The translations under genes and the position numbers were made by a program. Positions 18,167 to 27,396 of a stretch of 64,000 nucleotides of DNA are shown here, one piece after another. The stretch lies in NCBI RefSeq assembly GCF_022549495.1, contig NZ_JAKZGD010000005.1:124001-188000 (forward strand). Direction: 5' to 3'. A model generated the notes under the pieces. The model was not told the DNA's origin. It saw only the letters and a list, made by a program, of their open reading frames with translations, and made no database searches. Source of the stretch: Acinetobacter sp. ANC 4805 (GTDB lineage Bacteria; Pseudomonadota; Gammaproteobacteria; Pseudomonadales; Moraxellaceae). Positions within the stretch are counted from its first letter, which is position 1; the number at the start of each line of letters is the position of its first letter.

Positions 18167-20146
18167 ATGCTTAATAAAACAATTTTTATGCCAAAGGCTC
18201 TCAGCACCACAATATGTGGTTTACTCGGACTAAGTTTATTTTCCAGTTATGGTTATGCCCAAGAGGTTGTAGAAAAACTGGCAACAATCACGGTGACAGC
18301 GACTCAGACTGAGCATGATCAAAAAAGTGCGCCTGCCAGTATCAGTATTATCACTCAAGAAGAGTTAGCGAAACGTCCTGTTTATGACCTTGCAGATGCT
18401 TTACAACAAAGCGCAGGTATTCATATCAATAGCTCGTCTGCGTATGGTCGCAAAGAGATTAAAATTCGTGGTTTAGATGCTGACTATACGTTGATCTTGG
18501 TGAATGGACGACGAATCAATTCTAGAGATGCTTTGACATCGAATTATTCCAATGATTTTGATCTTTCCTCGATTCCTTTGGCGGCTGTTGAACGAATTGA
18601 AGTAGTCCGTGGTCCTATGTCTTCTTTATATGGTGCTGATGCCTTGGGCGGGGTCGTTAACATCATTTTGAAAGAGCCAAGTGATCAATTGGAAGCCACA
18701 GCCAAGTATAGTTATGAGTTACCAACCGAAGGTGATGATGGTGCTGTACATAAGGCAAGTGCTTATATTGGGGGGAGCTTAATTGAAAATAAGCTATTGG
18801 CGAATTTTGTATTGGAAGGCATCAATCAGCAAGCATGGCGTTCGGAGCAGAGTATTTATAAAAATACCGATGCTGCTGAGGAGCGGAAAGGATTTAGTCT
18901 ATTATCTAATTTAAGTTGGCGAATCAATGAGCAACAAACGTTGGATGTTGACTTAACGCATCGTTCTGATGAGCGTCAAGCACAGTGGAGCAATTATGGA
19001 TTGTCTTTCCCAACCAATATTCAGGAAATGGATCGAACAAGTGTTGGTCTGACACATTCTGCGAACTGGGATGCAGTGAATAGCCGTTTACGTTATTACT
19101 ATGAACATGTTGATTTAATGGATAATTCAGAAATTATCACCAATTTGTATAAGAAGACAGGTGATATCCAGCAAACCAATCATACGATTGATGCTCAAGT
19201 GAGTGGTCGTATAGGCGAACAACATCTATTGACGGGCGGTGCTGAGTTTCGGAAAACTGAACTGAGTCATAACCAAAATTTAAAAGGGGCGATTTCTCTA
19301 AATCAAACAGCTTTGTACTTACAGGATGAGTGGCAATTAGATCGCCTCGCACTGACTTTGGCTGGGCGTTATGATGATTATGAAAGTTTTGGGAATGAAT
19401 TTAGCCCCCGCTTTTATAGTGTGTATCAACTTACAGACCAATTTAATTTAAAAGGCGGTATTGGTAAGTCATTTAAAGCACCAAGTATTTCCCAATCTGA
19501 TCCTACTTATGCTGTCTTAGCATGCCGTGGCTTATGTCGTGTTGTGGGAAATCCTGATTTAGAACCAGAAACAGCGACCAGTTATGAGTTTGGTGGTGTG
19601 TATGAAAATGAGCGTTTCTATGCGAGTTTGATGTACTTTAATAATGATATTAAAAATATGATTGTGAGTGATAGTTGGAGAGCTGGATATCGTCCAACGG
19701 TGATGACTTATACGAATGTCCATTCTGCCTCTGTGAAAGGCATAGAGCTTGAAAGCCAATATGAGCTGAATGACGCTATAGCGATGAAACTCAATTACAC
19801 GTATTCGGATGGGAAAAATAAAGATAATAATCAAGTGCTTGATTATAGTCCACGTCATACTGGAAATATGAATTGGGATTGGCATATCAATGATGCATTT
19901 GGGTTGAACTTGAATTATCAATATATTGGCAGTCAGATGTTATATATTCCTGCGACATCGAAAAGTAAGAAATCTGATGCCTATCATGTAGTAGGCGTAA
20001 ATGGGCAATATCAATTCAATCCGAGTTTTAGCATTCAAGCAGGGCTCAAGAACTTGACTAATACTAAACGTGATGAGGTCGCACGTTCGATTGATCATAT
20101 TTTAATGGGTAGAACAGCATTTGTTGGTTTTAACTTTAAATATTAA
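18167..20146 (+). CDS. TonB-dependent outer-membrane receptor (CirA/FepA-like)
   Basis: About 659 residues. A signal peptide ending near SYGYAQ is followed by a TonB-box-like ITVTATQ, a plug domain (PASISIITQEELAKRPVYDL; IRGLDADYTLILVNGRR; VRGPMSSLYGADALGGVVNII) and a beta-barrel ending in the aromatic FNFKY that targets outer-membrane assembly. The plug resembles catecholate siderophore or colicin I receptors; the ligand is not known. Start between 18167 and 18188 is uncertain, as neither has a clear ribosome-binding site. A Fur-like box upstream suggests iron control. A strong terminator follows. Confidence 0.9.
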   Translation: MLNKTIFMPKALSTTICGLLGLSLFSSYGYAQEVVEKLATITVTATQTEHDQKSAPASISIITQEELAKRPVYDLADALQQSAGIHINSSSAYGRKEIKIRGLDADYTLILVNGRRINSRDALTSNYSNDFDLSSIPLAAVERIEVVRGPMSSLYGADALGGVVNIILKEPSDQLEATAKYSYELPTEGDDGAVHKASAYIGGSLIENKLLANFVLEGINQQAWRSEQSIYKNTDAAEERKGFSLLSNLSWRINEQQTLDVDLTHRSDERQAQWSNYGLSFPTNIQEMDRTSVGLTHSANWDAVNSRLRYYYEHVDLMDNSEIITNLYKKTGDIQQTNHTIDAQVSGRIGEQHLLTGGAEFRKTELSHNQNLKGAISLNQTALYLQDEWQLDRLALTLAGRYDDYESFGNEFSPRFYSVYQLTDQFNLKGGIGKSFKAPSISQSDPTYAVLACRGLCRVVGNPDLEPETATSYEFGGVYENERFYASLMYFNNDIKNMIVSDSWRAGYRPTVMTYTNVHSASVKGIELESQYELNDAIAMKLNYTYSDGKNKDNNQVLDYSPRHTGNMNWDWHINDAFGLNLNYQYIGSQMLYIPATSKSKKSDAYHVVGVNGQYQFNPSFSIQAGLKNLTNTKRDEVARSIDHILMGRTAFVGFNFKY

Positions 20147-20200
20147 TTCAACCAATCTGTTATAGATTGCATCCTCAATTTGATCAGCACTATTTTATTG

Positions 20201-20237
20201 AAAACCGAGCTAAATCATTCGCTCGGTTTTTTTATTT
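20201..20237 (+). terminator. Terminator after the TonB-dependent receptor
   Basis: AAAACCGAGC and GCTCGGTTTT pair around a ten-base loop and run into a T-tract. Confidence 0.9.
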
Positions 20238-20332
20238 GATAGTGTCAATGCGATGGAAAGCATTAATACCAAAATCTGCTAAGGATGAAATGATGTAACT
20301 TAGATTGAATATCTGATGAAATAGAATAGCAT

Positions 20333-20908
20333 TTACTCAGTTTTCATTTTGATCTCAGATGTTTGTGAACTCTTCCAATGATGCAGTTGGCTTTGTGCAT
20401 GTAAATACTCATTTAAATGATCAACTTGTTTGGCAGTATCGGCATTTTGAGCGGTGCTAGATAAGGTACTTTGTTCTAATACTTTGGCTTGGTTATCCCA
20501 ATATTCATACAAAAGCCCTTGAATATAACGACCTTGTTCGGTTTTGAGTTCTAACTCTTTCAGCATATTGAGTGCAGATCGGACATTATCTTTTTGGCGT
20601 TGTTGTTCAAATTCAGGTGTGAGTGAATTGGCTTCTTTCATCTTTGCCAATTCCATTTCCATACTATCGCTCATTTCGGTAAAACGGCGGTCATAGTCAT
20701 CCAAGGCTGCAATATCATGCGCATCGTTAGCCGTGGCTGGGAACTGTTTAATCGGTATTTGTTTGATCTGACCAATTGCATCGTTGCTGGTCGTACTTTG
20801 TTGTTCTTGGTGTGCTGTTGTTTGCGGGTCTTTATTACATGCACTCAGTAGCAATGTAGCGCTGAGTAAGCTAGTGAGTGCAACAGTAGTTTTAAATTTA
20901 ATCGTCAT
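20333..20908 (-). CDS. Lipoprotein of unknown function
   Basis: 191 residues. The signal peptide ends in a lipobox (LLLSACNKD). The mature protein is charged and mostly helical (MSDSMEMELAKMKEANSL; MLKELELKTEQG), suggesting a small periplasmic coiled-coil protein. No family recognised. It lies 19 bases downstream of the methyltransferase gene on the same strand, so the two may be co-transcribed. Confidence 0.7.
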   Translation of the reverse strand: MTIKFKTTVALTSLLSATLLLSACNKDPQTTAHQEQQSTTSNDAIGQIKQIPIKQFPATANDAHDIAALDDYDRRFTEMSDSMEMELAKMKEANSLTPEFEQQRQKDNVRSALNMLKELELKTEQGRYIQGLLYEYWDNQAKVLEQSTLSSTAQNADTAKQVDHLNEYLHAQSQLHHWKSSQTSEIKMKTE

Positions 20909-20927
20909 AAATACACCTGATTGATTA

Positions 20928-21707
20928 TTAATTTACTCTTTTTTGGAAATGGTAGGCAAAGGTGGTATAGGGAAAATCAATCTGATCTTGCGCAGTTCGC
21001 CCTGTAAAATCAAATACAATTTGTTCAAATCTTGCTTTCAGGCGTTGTTGTTCAAGCTGCGGCATTGCTGCAATAAAACTGGTAGAAAGTAAACGTTTAC
21101 TGACAACATGTTCTACCGTACCTGTATGCTTGAGTTGAAAGGTTTGCAGCCCTTTGAATTGGAATAGCGCTTGATGCTCAAAAACTTGCTTCCATTTTTC
21201 ACTATGGTAACGCGGTGTATCTGCTTCAAAAGGTGCAATTTCATCAGCTAACGCTTTTACCCAGTCCACAGTGATGTCACGCTGATTCCAAATCAATCCT
21301 AGATGCCCCGATGGCGTTAAGACACGATACATTTCCTTGAGCGTTTCAATATTTGAAAACCAATGGAACGATTGCGCACAAATAATCGCGTTAACCGATT
21401 CATCCTTTAACAGAAGTTGCTCACTGGAAGTTTGTAGACATTCAACCGTGATATAGCTTTGTTGCAGTTGTTCTAGCATCTCTGTCACAGGTTCAACCGC
21501 AATCACCTTTGCCTGTGTTTGAATGAGGTAAGGTAAGAATTTGCCAGTCCCTGAACCGAGGTCAATAACAGTGGAACTTTCACCAACTTTGAGCTGATCT
21601 TGCAGCCAAACGATGACTTCTGGTGGATAACTGGGGCGAACTTGCTGATAGAGTTCTGCCCCTAAACTAAAGCCTTTTTGTGCAGCAGGATGCAAGGATT
21701 GTGTCAT
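20928..21707 (-). CDS. Class I SAM-dependent methyltransferase
   Basis: 259 residues. SAM-binding motif I is VIDLGSGTGKFLPYL (about 43-57), motif II VIAVEPV, then NAIICAQSFHWF and RVLTPSGHLGLIWNQRD, the pattern of Methyltransf_11 enzymes. Substrate unknown. Precedes the lipoprotein gene at 20333 in the same direction and may form an operon with it. Confidence 0.85.
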   Translation of the reverse strand: MTQSLHPAAQKGFSLGAELYQQVRPSYPPEVIVWLQDQLKVGESSTVIDLGSGTGKFLPYLIQTQAKVIAVEPVTEMLEQLQQSYITVECLQTSSEQLLLKDESVNAIICAQSFHWFSNIETLKEMYRVLTPSGHLGLIWNQRDITVDWVKALADEIAPFEADTPRYHSEKWKQVFEHQALFQFKGLQTFQLKHTGTVEHVVSKRLLSTSFIAAMPQLEQQRLKARFEQIVFDFTGRTAQDQIDFPYTTFAYHFQKRVN

Positions 21708-21828
21708 TTTTTGCGCTTTTTAATCTGTCTTATCTCTATAAAATAAGATACTCCGCAAATAGGGTTTGGCAAAGCCATCATTTGATGACTTTTTGCGACA
21801 AGCCTAGGATTGATTTTTCAGTGTGAGC

Positions 21829-23112
21829 ATGGATAAGCAAATAATATTTGAAGATGAACATATTCGCGTTATTTTTTTAAAAGGTTCAAGTGACACTTTA
21901 GTGGTTTCGTTTGGCGATTTGATTAGTCGTGCCAAAGGAATGTCGATTAATGCTGAAAAATCACTCATAAAATATCAATATAATGTGATTGGCATTATGC
22001 CAAAACAAAAAACTTGGTTTCCTAAAAGCAGCATGCTCCAGATGCAGCAGCAGATTCAGCCAATTTTAGAACAGTTTAAACAGATCGTTGGTTATGGCGG
22101 CTCAATGGGAGGCTATGCTGCGATTAAGTATTCTAATTTATTGAATATGCAGAAAATCGTCGCCTTTGTTCCACAATATTCAATTGACCCTGATGTGGTT
22201 CAAGACCGCCGTTATGCGGAATTTTTCGATCCATCCATTCATCAAGAAATGCAGATTCAAGTCGATGAAGTGGATGCATCTCGTGAATACATCATTGTTT
22301 ATGATCCTTATTTTGCAGAAGACAAAGAACATTTCTTAAAAATACAACCTCTATTGCCAAACATGCATGTGATTCATTTACCGTTCACAGGGCATGAGGC
22401 ACTTTCGGTTTTGGCGAGTTCGCAATTGTTAAATGATTTTGTCGAACAGCCATTTGATATCACCTATTTTTATCAGCGTGTTCGGGAAGTTAAAAAGCAA
22501 AGTAAATTTTATTATCGTCATGTACTTGATGCGTTGTTAACGAGACACCATCAGGCTTTATTGCGGATTTTAGAGAATAATGATTTTGTCTTAGACGAGC
22601 GTTATTTTGATGCGCTACTCAAACAAAAATTAGTTCAACAATTATTTAATCTCAAACAGGGCACTGAACAAAACTTGCAGAAGTTGGGTATTCAGCCACA
22701 CTTTGTCCAACACACTGAAATTTCAGCATTAAGCATTCGCACGGTGCAAGATAAGTTTCTGGTCTTTAATTTGGTGAGTTTAAAGCTAGAGAGCTATAGT
22801 GCTGAAGTGATTAAGGCGAATCAACAATATTTATTGCCATTAAAAGTCACAGCAAATGCAGTTGTTGAACTAGAACTCAATGCTGAATCTTATCTGTTGA
22901 CTATGAATGATCGTGGCATTCATAAGTTGGTCAAAGTAGGCGAAGCTTTAGCCTTAGATCAGTCGCCATTGCTGTTTAAATATTATGCTGACTTTTATAG
23001 TCTGAGTTATAAACAATTGACCTTGAGTTGTGATGATCAGGGTTTGAGCCACTTTATTGACAACAGTGCCGACGAACAGACTAAACTACAATTCGTCAGC
23101 TCAATGATTTAA
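21829..23112 (+). CDS. Alpha/beta-hydrolase-like protein with an uncharacterised C-terminal half
   Basis: 427 residues from the ATG at 21829; a GTG at 21823 would add two. The N-terminal ~220 residues have a nucleophile elbow GYGGSMGGYAAIKY (Ser near residue 90), and a later His in LPFTGHEAL could complete a triad. The second half (about 220-427) is beta-rich and unfamiliar (LLPLKVTANAVVELELNAESYLL split over several strands). No signal peptide. Function unknown; similar hydrolase-like proteins occur near glycan or polysaccharide genes, but none lie here. Strongly terminated on the opposite strand. Confidence 0.6.
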   Translation: MDKQIIFEDEHIRVIFLKGSSDTLVVSFGDLISRAKGMSINAEKSLIKYQYNVIGIMPKQKTWFPKSSMLQMQQQIQPILEQFKQIVGYGGSMGGYAAIKYSNLLNMQKIVAFVPQYSIDPDVVQDRRYAEFFDPSIHQEMQIQVDEVDASREYIIVYDPYFAEDKEHFLKIQPLLPNMHVIHLPFTGHEALSVLASSQLLNDFVEQPFDITYFYQRVREVKKQSKFYYRHVLDALLTRHHQALLRILENNDFVLDERYFDALLKQKLVQQLFNLKQGTEQNLQKLGIQPHFVQHTEISALSIRTVQDKFLVFNLVSLKLESYSAEVIKANQQYLLPLKVTANAVVELELNAESYLLTMNDRGIHKLVKVGEALALDQSPLLFKYYADFYSLSYKQLTLSCDDQGLSHFIDNSADEQTKLQFVSSMI

Positions 23113-23117
23113 TAAAA

Positions 23118-23150
23118 AAGCCCTTTGTCTCGACAAAGGGCTTGCTTTAA
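23118..23150 (-). terminator. Terminator for the repetitive exported-protein gene
   Basis: AAGCCCTTTGTC and GACAAAGGGCTT pair perfectly over 12 bases. On the minus strand a run of six T residues follows; on the plus strand the T-tract is weaker, so it may serve both convergent genes. Confidence 0.88.
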
Positions 23151-23166
23151 AGCGGATTTAACTCGA

Positions 23167-23754
23167 TTAGTTCACGCCAACTTTAGCACTGGTGTTTACA
23201 TTGGCATTTACGCCTAAGACTTTCACACCTACATTTGCACCTGTGTGTAGATTTTTTCGATCTGCATTCAAGCCTGTTTTGGCATTTACTGATGAAGTCT
23301 TACCATTCACTTGTGTATTGAGACTGGTTTGTGCATCTAAATTTAATGCCTTAGGTCGAGTTTGTTTTTCTTCAAGCTGTTTGTTGATCTTTGTTTTTTG
23401 ATCAGCCGTAAATCGCTTAGCATCATTCGCTTTATTGACCGTGTAGTTGCGAGTATTTTTGACAGTTTCATCAGTTTTGCTGATCACTTGTGAACTGACA
23501 TTGGTTGCGACACCGATCGTTTGCTGAGTTGCATTTACGCCCGTATTTACAGCAGCATGACCAATATGCTGAGCGGTATGACCTACGCCTTGTGCCGTGT
23601 TTTTAACTGCACCTGTAACACCTTTGATCAAGCCACCTGATTCTACATTCACTTGCGCCGAGCCATTGGCATTGACACCAACGTTTTGTGCAAAAATAGA
23701 TGCAGAAGCGAGGAGAGTTGTTGTCACGATAGCTGTTTTGATCATTTTTTTCAT
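23167..23754 (-). CDS. Repetitive low-complexity exported protein
   Basis: 195 residues. The signal peptide ends ASIFA. The mature part is built from Val/Asn/Gly/Ala/Thr-rich repeats (VGVNANGSAQVN at the start, VGVKVLGVNANVNTSAKVGVN at the end) around an amphipathic Lys/Thr-rich helical middle. Cysteine-free. Function unknown; the composition resembles stress-related or surface-associated LEA-like proteins. A second small exported protein with a similar GKGI/LGHSIQH-type helix is encoded at 26801. Confidence 0.65.
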   Translation of the reverse strand: MKKMIKTAIVTTTLLASASIFAQNVGVNANGSAQVNVESGGLIKGVTGAVKNTAQGVGHTAQHIGHAAVNTGVNATQQTIGVATNVSSQVISKTDETVKNTRNYTVNKANDAKRFTADQKTKINKQLEEKQTRPKALNLDAQTSLNTQVNGKTSSVNAKTGLNADRKNLHTGANVGVKVLGVNANVNTSAKVGVN

Positions 23755-24069
23755 TGCGATTTCCTTAAGCGATGTACCGTATTGGGGTACTTCATCAACG
23801 CAAATGCATCATAACGAGCAAAACAGAGAAAGCGATGGATTTCAGCAAAACTTTACAAGCAAATTACAGCTTAAAAACACTGTAGCTAGAAATTGTGGAG
23901 ATGATATTTTTTATAATTAAATGAAAAATAAAGTAAAAAATAGAGTTGATATCAAAGCTTAATCTCAAATTTATGGGAAATAAAAGGTGAAAAGCATATT
24001 TGATCAACTTTCATATTGATGGAATAAAGGAAATTGAATGATCAAGTTTACGCTGCTTTAAAGGTTATT
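23755..24069. other. 315-base intergenic region
   Basis: Between the divergent-facing start of the repetitive protein gene (23754) and the stop of the tautomerase gene (24070). It should hold the promoter of the former; I find no clear terminator, small gene or repeat. Confidence 0.4.
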
Positions 24070-24459
24070 TTAAATCTCTACTTTAAAACCTAGATCAACT
24101 TCTGAAGCAGGAATCCCTCCGCGAATTCCCCAGTTCTCTAAGGCTTGTTCTTGAAGCAAAATAAAAATGTCATCTTTAGGAATACCCAGTTCAGTTAAAT
24201 TTTTAACTAAAGTTTGATACAGCCTCTTTTTCGTTTCAAGGCTGCGACCATAAAACATGCAAATTTCAATTAAAGTATATTTTTGAGATTTATTCGGTGG
24301 TATCCAAAAGTGTTCAGGGCGATGCTCAATATAACGAATTTGTCGATCATGCTCAGGGATTTGTAAAACTTCCCGTTGTGCTTGTATAACAGCATCCATT
24401 AGGGCTTGAACTGTTGTTGGCGGGTGTGAATAGCACACCTCAATTTTTGATAATGGCAT
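24070..24459 (-). CDS. Tautomerase-family protein
   Basis: 129 residues. Met is followed directly by Pro2, which would be the catalytic N-terminal proline after Met removal. WGIRGGIPASE near the C-terminus and the two beta-alpha-beta-like halves fit the larger (about 130-residue) tautomerase families. Substrate unknown. Monocistronic, about 100 bases downstream of a lipoprotein gene on the same strand. Confidence 0.85.
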   Translation of the reverse strand: MPLSKIEVCYSHPPTTVQALMDAVIQAQREVLQIPEHDRQIRYIEHRPEHFWIPPNKSQKYTLIEICMFYGRSLETKKRLYQTLVKNLTELGIPKDDIFILLQEQALENWGIRGGIPASEVDLGFKVEI

Positions 24460-24556
24460 GGTGAATTGCTCTTTTTATTTATTACTTTGATTAAGTTGAT
24501 AATTCTACAACAACATATTTGAATAGAAAGGGGAATTTTTTATTTCCCCTGCATCG

Positions 24557-25009
24557 TTATATTGAGTGACATTGAGCCAACGCCGTTTGACTGAAATGGC
24601 TTTTGAGCTTCTCAAAATTATGTTTTGTTTCATCACTTTGAATATCGAAAACAGTGATAGTCCGTGTTTTCTGATCCAGTTTATGCTTTTGCGTCGCCAC
24701 ATCAATCGCACGATTTAAATCATATTGATAGGTTTCAGAAAAGGCATGGCGCAGTTGATTTGCTTTGAAACGCCAAGTTTCTGTGCTTTCCCCAGCATCA
24801 AAATAGCCTGTAAATTGAATAAGACAATCATTTTTAGATTGGCTCAGCGTTGCAACATTGGCTTTGGTATTTGGCAGTGCCTCAATATTTTGGACTTGTT
24901 CTAACTGTTTTATGGGCGAAGGTGATGTTGTTGGTAAATAAGAACACGCAGAGAAGCTGATTGCACTCAACAAGGAAAGAGCCATTATTTTGAATGGGTG
25001 ATGCATCAT
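24557..25009 (-). CDS. Small lipoprotein of unknown function
   Basis: 150 residues. The ATG at 25009 has GGA nine bases upstream; a TTG at 25015 is less likely. The signal peptide ends in a lipobox (AISFSACSY). The mature part includes CLIQFTGYFDAGESTETWRF and ends in a second Cys, so Cys pairing is possible. Resembles the lipoprotein at 31577 in general plan (Cys, a W..G/E..F block, terminal Cys), but I cannot call homology. Confidence 0.65.
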   Translation of the reverse strand: MMHHPFKIMALSLLSAISFSACSYLPTTSPSPIKQLEQVQNIEALPNTKANVATLSQSKNDCLIQFTGYFDAGESTETWRFKANQLRHAFSETYQYDLNRAIDVATQKHKLDQKTRTITVFDIQSDETKHNFEKLKSHFSQTALAQCHSI

Positions 25010-25249
25010 TTGCAAAATTCCAATCCTATGAATTTATGTTATTGAGTGTGTAGATAAACGCTGAGAAGTTCAATCTATGTTTTGGGATAACACTGTAAAT
25101 CTAAGCTGAATCGGTTGAATGCAAACAACGGTAAGCCGCCTTAGCAATTTGTGTCAAAAATGACCTAAGAAAAGGCCTGTCTTGATAATGACCCTCTACA
25201 CCGTTTATGCCATGTTGTTCACGGAATTAAAATAAGGAAATACGTGGTT

Positions 25250-26746
25250 ATGGGTACACAATCGAAGACTGTTCCATTTCATCGTGTCATTGTGATCGGC
25301 GGTGGTTTTGCAGGTCTAGGCGCAGCGATTAAATTAAAACAAGCAGGTATCCAAGATTTTATTTTGTTGGAAAAAGCCGATGAGTTAGGCGGGGTATGGC
25401 GTGAAAATACCTATCCGGGCTGTGCTTGTGATGTGCCTTCGGCATTGTATTCGTATTCTTTTGAACCCAATCCTGCATGGAGTCGTGTGTTTGCAGGACA
25501 GGCTGAAATCAAACAATATCTGCAAAATACGGCACAGAAATACCAAGTATTACCCCATGTCCGTTTTCAACATGAAGCCCTTGCAGCAACGTGGTCAGAT
25601 GCCAAACAGTGCTGGATTATTAAAACCAATCAAGGCGAATTACATTCACAATTTGCGATTATGGCATGTGGCCCAATGCATGAGCCAGTGATTCCAAATA
25701 TACAAGGCTTAAAAGATTTTAAAGGTGAGATTTTCCATTCATCGCGTTGGCGACATGATGTGGACTTAACAGGCAAACGCGTTGCAGTAATTGGTACAGG
25801 TGCTTCCGCAATTCAGTTTGTGCCACAAATCCAGCCTTTGGTAAAAGAACTCACTGTATTTCAACGCACACCGCATTGGATTTTACCTAAATCGGATATG
25901 CCACTCCCAAGTGCGATTCAAACCTTATTTAAATATGTCCCTGTCACTCAGTCGGTGATGCGTGGATCAGTCTATGGCATCTTTGAAACCTTAAATGGTG
26001 GTTTACAAAGTAATGCGGCGATGCGACAAGTACAACGTATTGCTGAATTTCATATTAAACAGGGCATTAAAGATTCTAAGTTACGTGCCAAAGTCACACC
26101 AAACTATGTGATTGGTTGTAAGCGGATTCTCCAGTCTAATGAATGGTATCCAGCTCTAGCCCAAGACAATGTTAATGTGGTGGCGGGTGCATTGAGCGAA
26201 GTGAAAGGCAAGCAGTTGATTGCCAGTGATGGCTCAACCTTTGAGGCTGATGTGATCATTCTTGGGACAGGTTTTGAAGTTGCTGAACCGCCAATTGCCC
26301 AGCGAGTCTATAACCGTTATGGACAAAGCATGTCTGATGTGTGGCAGGGCAGTCCAGAAGGTTATATGGGAACGATGGTGGCAGATTGTCCGAATGGTTT
26401 TTTGATGTTCGGCCCTAATATTGCAGTGAGTTCATCTGCTTTTATCATCATTGAAGCCCAACTGACTTATATTGTTGATGCCTTAAAACAAGCAATTCAA
26501 AAAAATATCAAAAGCATAGAACCTGATCCTGTGCGTATGGCTGAATTTAATCAACGCGTGCAAGAGGCTTTACAAACCACGGTGTGGAACAAAGGGGGTT
26601 GTCAGAGTTATTTCATTGATCGGAACGGACGAAATAGTACGGTATGGCCGTGGACGACGTTTAAGATGCGTCAGCAACTCAGTTATTTTAATTTGAATGA
26701 ATATTTAATTGATCATCAAGTTGGGGTAGAAGCCGAACTTGTTTAA
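25250..26746 (+). CDS. Flavin-containing monooxygenase, Baeyer-Villiger type
   Basis: 498 residues. FAD-binding GxGxxG (VIVIGGGFAGLGAAIKL, about 12-28), NADPH-binding GTGASAIQF (about 182), and the intervening FKGEIFHSSRW, which follows the FxGxxxHxxxW fingerprint of type I Baeyer-Villiger monooxygenases. The fingerprint's final position is R rather than P or D. Start is either the ATG at 25250 or the GTG at 25244; AAGGA upstream suits both. Substrate unknown. A terminator follows, and the neighbours are unrelated. Confidence 0.85.
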   Translation: MGTQSKTVPFHRVIVIGGGFAGLGAAIKLKQAGIQDFILLEKADELGGVWRENTYPGCACDVPSALYSYSFEPNPAWSRVFAGQAEIKQYLQNTAQKYQVLPHVRFQHEALAATWSDAKQCWIIKTNQGELHSQFAIMACGPMHEPVIPNIQGLKDFKGEIFHSSRWRHDVDLTGKRVAVIGTGASAIQFVPQIQPLVKELTVFQRTPHWILPKSDMPLPSAIQTLFKYVPVTQSVMRGSVYGIFETLNGGLQSNAAMRQVQRIAEFHIKQGIKDSKLRAKVTPNYVIGCKRILQSNEWYPALAQDNVNVVAGALSEVKGKQLIASDGSTFEADVIILGTGFEVAEPPIAQRVYNRYGQSMSDVWQGSPEGYMGTMVADCPNGFLMFGPNIAVSSSAFIIIEAQLTYIVDALKQAIQKNIKSIEPDPVRMAEFNQRVQEALQTTVWNKGGCQSYFIDRNGRNSTVWPWTTFKMRQQLSYFNLNEYLIDHQVGVEAELV

Positions 26747-26766
26747 TTAAACTAAGGGTTAAGCTA

Positions 26767-26797
26767 AACACCTCTGAGTCGATTAGAGGTGTTTTTA
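26767..26797 (+). terminator. Terminator after the monooxygenase gene
   Basis: AACACCTCT and AGAGGTGTT form a nine-pair stem followed by a T-run on the plus strand. Confidence 0.85.
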
Positions 26798-26800
26798 CTT

Positions 26801-27220
26801 TTAGTTCGATGATGATTGGCTAAGTTCTGCATGCACAATTGGAATGTTCCCATCATTTGTACCGATGACAGCATCTTTGGTTTCTTGCAGTTTCTTTGTG
26901 GTGACTTCTTTGGTTTCTTCAGCTTTTGCCTGAATTGATTGGGATTGCTCAGCGCTATAAACTTTGGCTTCTTGCCATGATTTGCTTATTTTTGCAGATG
27001 TTTTTTCTGAACTATGTTGAATTGAGTGACCTAAGTTTTGGATGCCTTTTCCTGTTTTATACAGTAATACACGTCCGATGCTTGGATTATCGCCATAAGG
27101 CATAGTTTTTTCAGGTACGGTATTGGTTGTACTTGTTGTTGCTACATTTGTATCGGCTGCCCATAGAGAAGACGATGCGATCAGTGCAGTCGTAACACAT
27201 AATATTTTTACTTTATTCAT
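26801..27220 (-). CDS. Small exported helical protein
   Basis: 139 residues. The signal peptide ends SLWA. The mature part is Thr/Ser/Lys/Glu-rich with one helix (GKGIQNLGHSIQHSSEKTSA, about 56-75) and a Lys/Glu coiled region (about 80-115). No cysteines. I chose the second ATG (27220) for spacing from GGAAAAG. Function unknown; in style it parallels the protein at 23167. Confidence 0.6.
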   Translation of the reverse strand: MNKVKILCVTTALIASSSLWAADTNVATTSTTNTVPEKTMPYGDNPSIGRVLLYKTGKGIQNLGHSIQHSSEKTSAKISKSWQEAKVYSAEQSQSIQAKAEETKEVTTKKLQETKDAVIGTNDGNIPIVHAELSQSSSN

Positions 27221-27396
27221 CATCTTTTCCGTTCCCTAAGTGACCTTGCCACAATCCAAGCTTTATAGCTTATCGCCAAGTATAAGAAAAGAATGTAGGT
27301 GATGTGAAATTGATATATTCAGTAAAGAGTTAGCTTATGAGCAAATTAGTCTTTTATATAGATATTTATTCAATAAGACCAGAAGACTCTGTTTGA

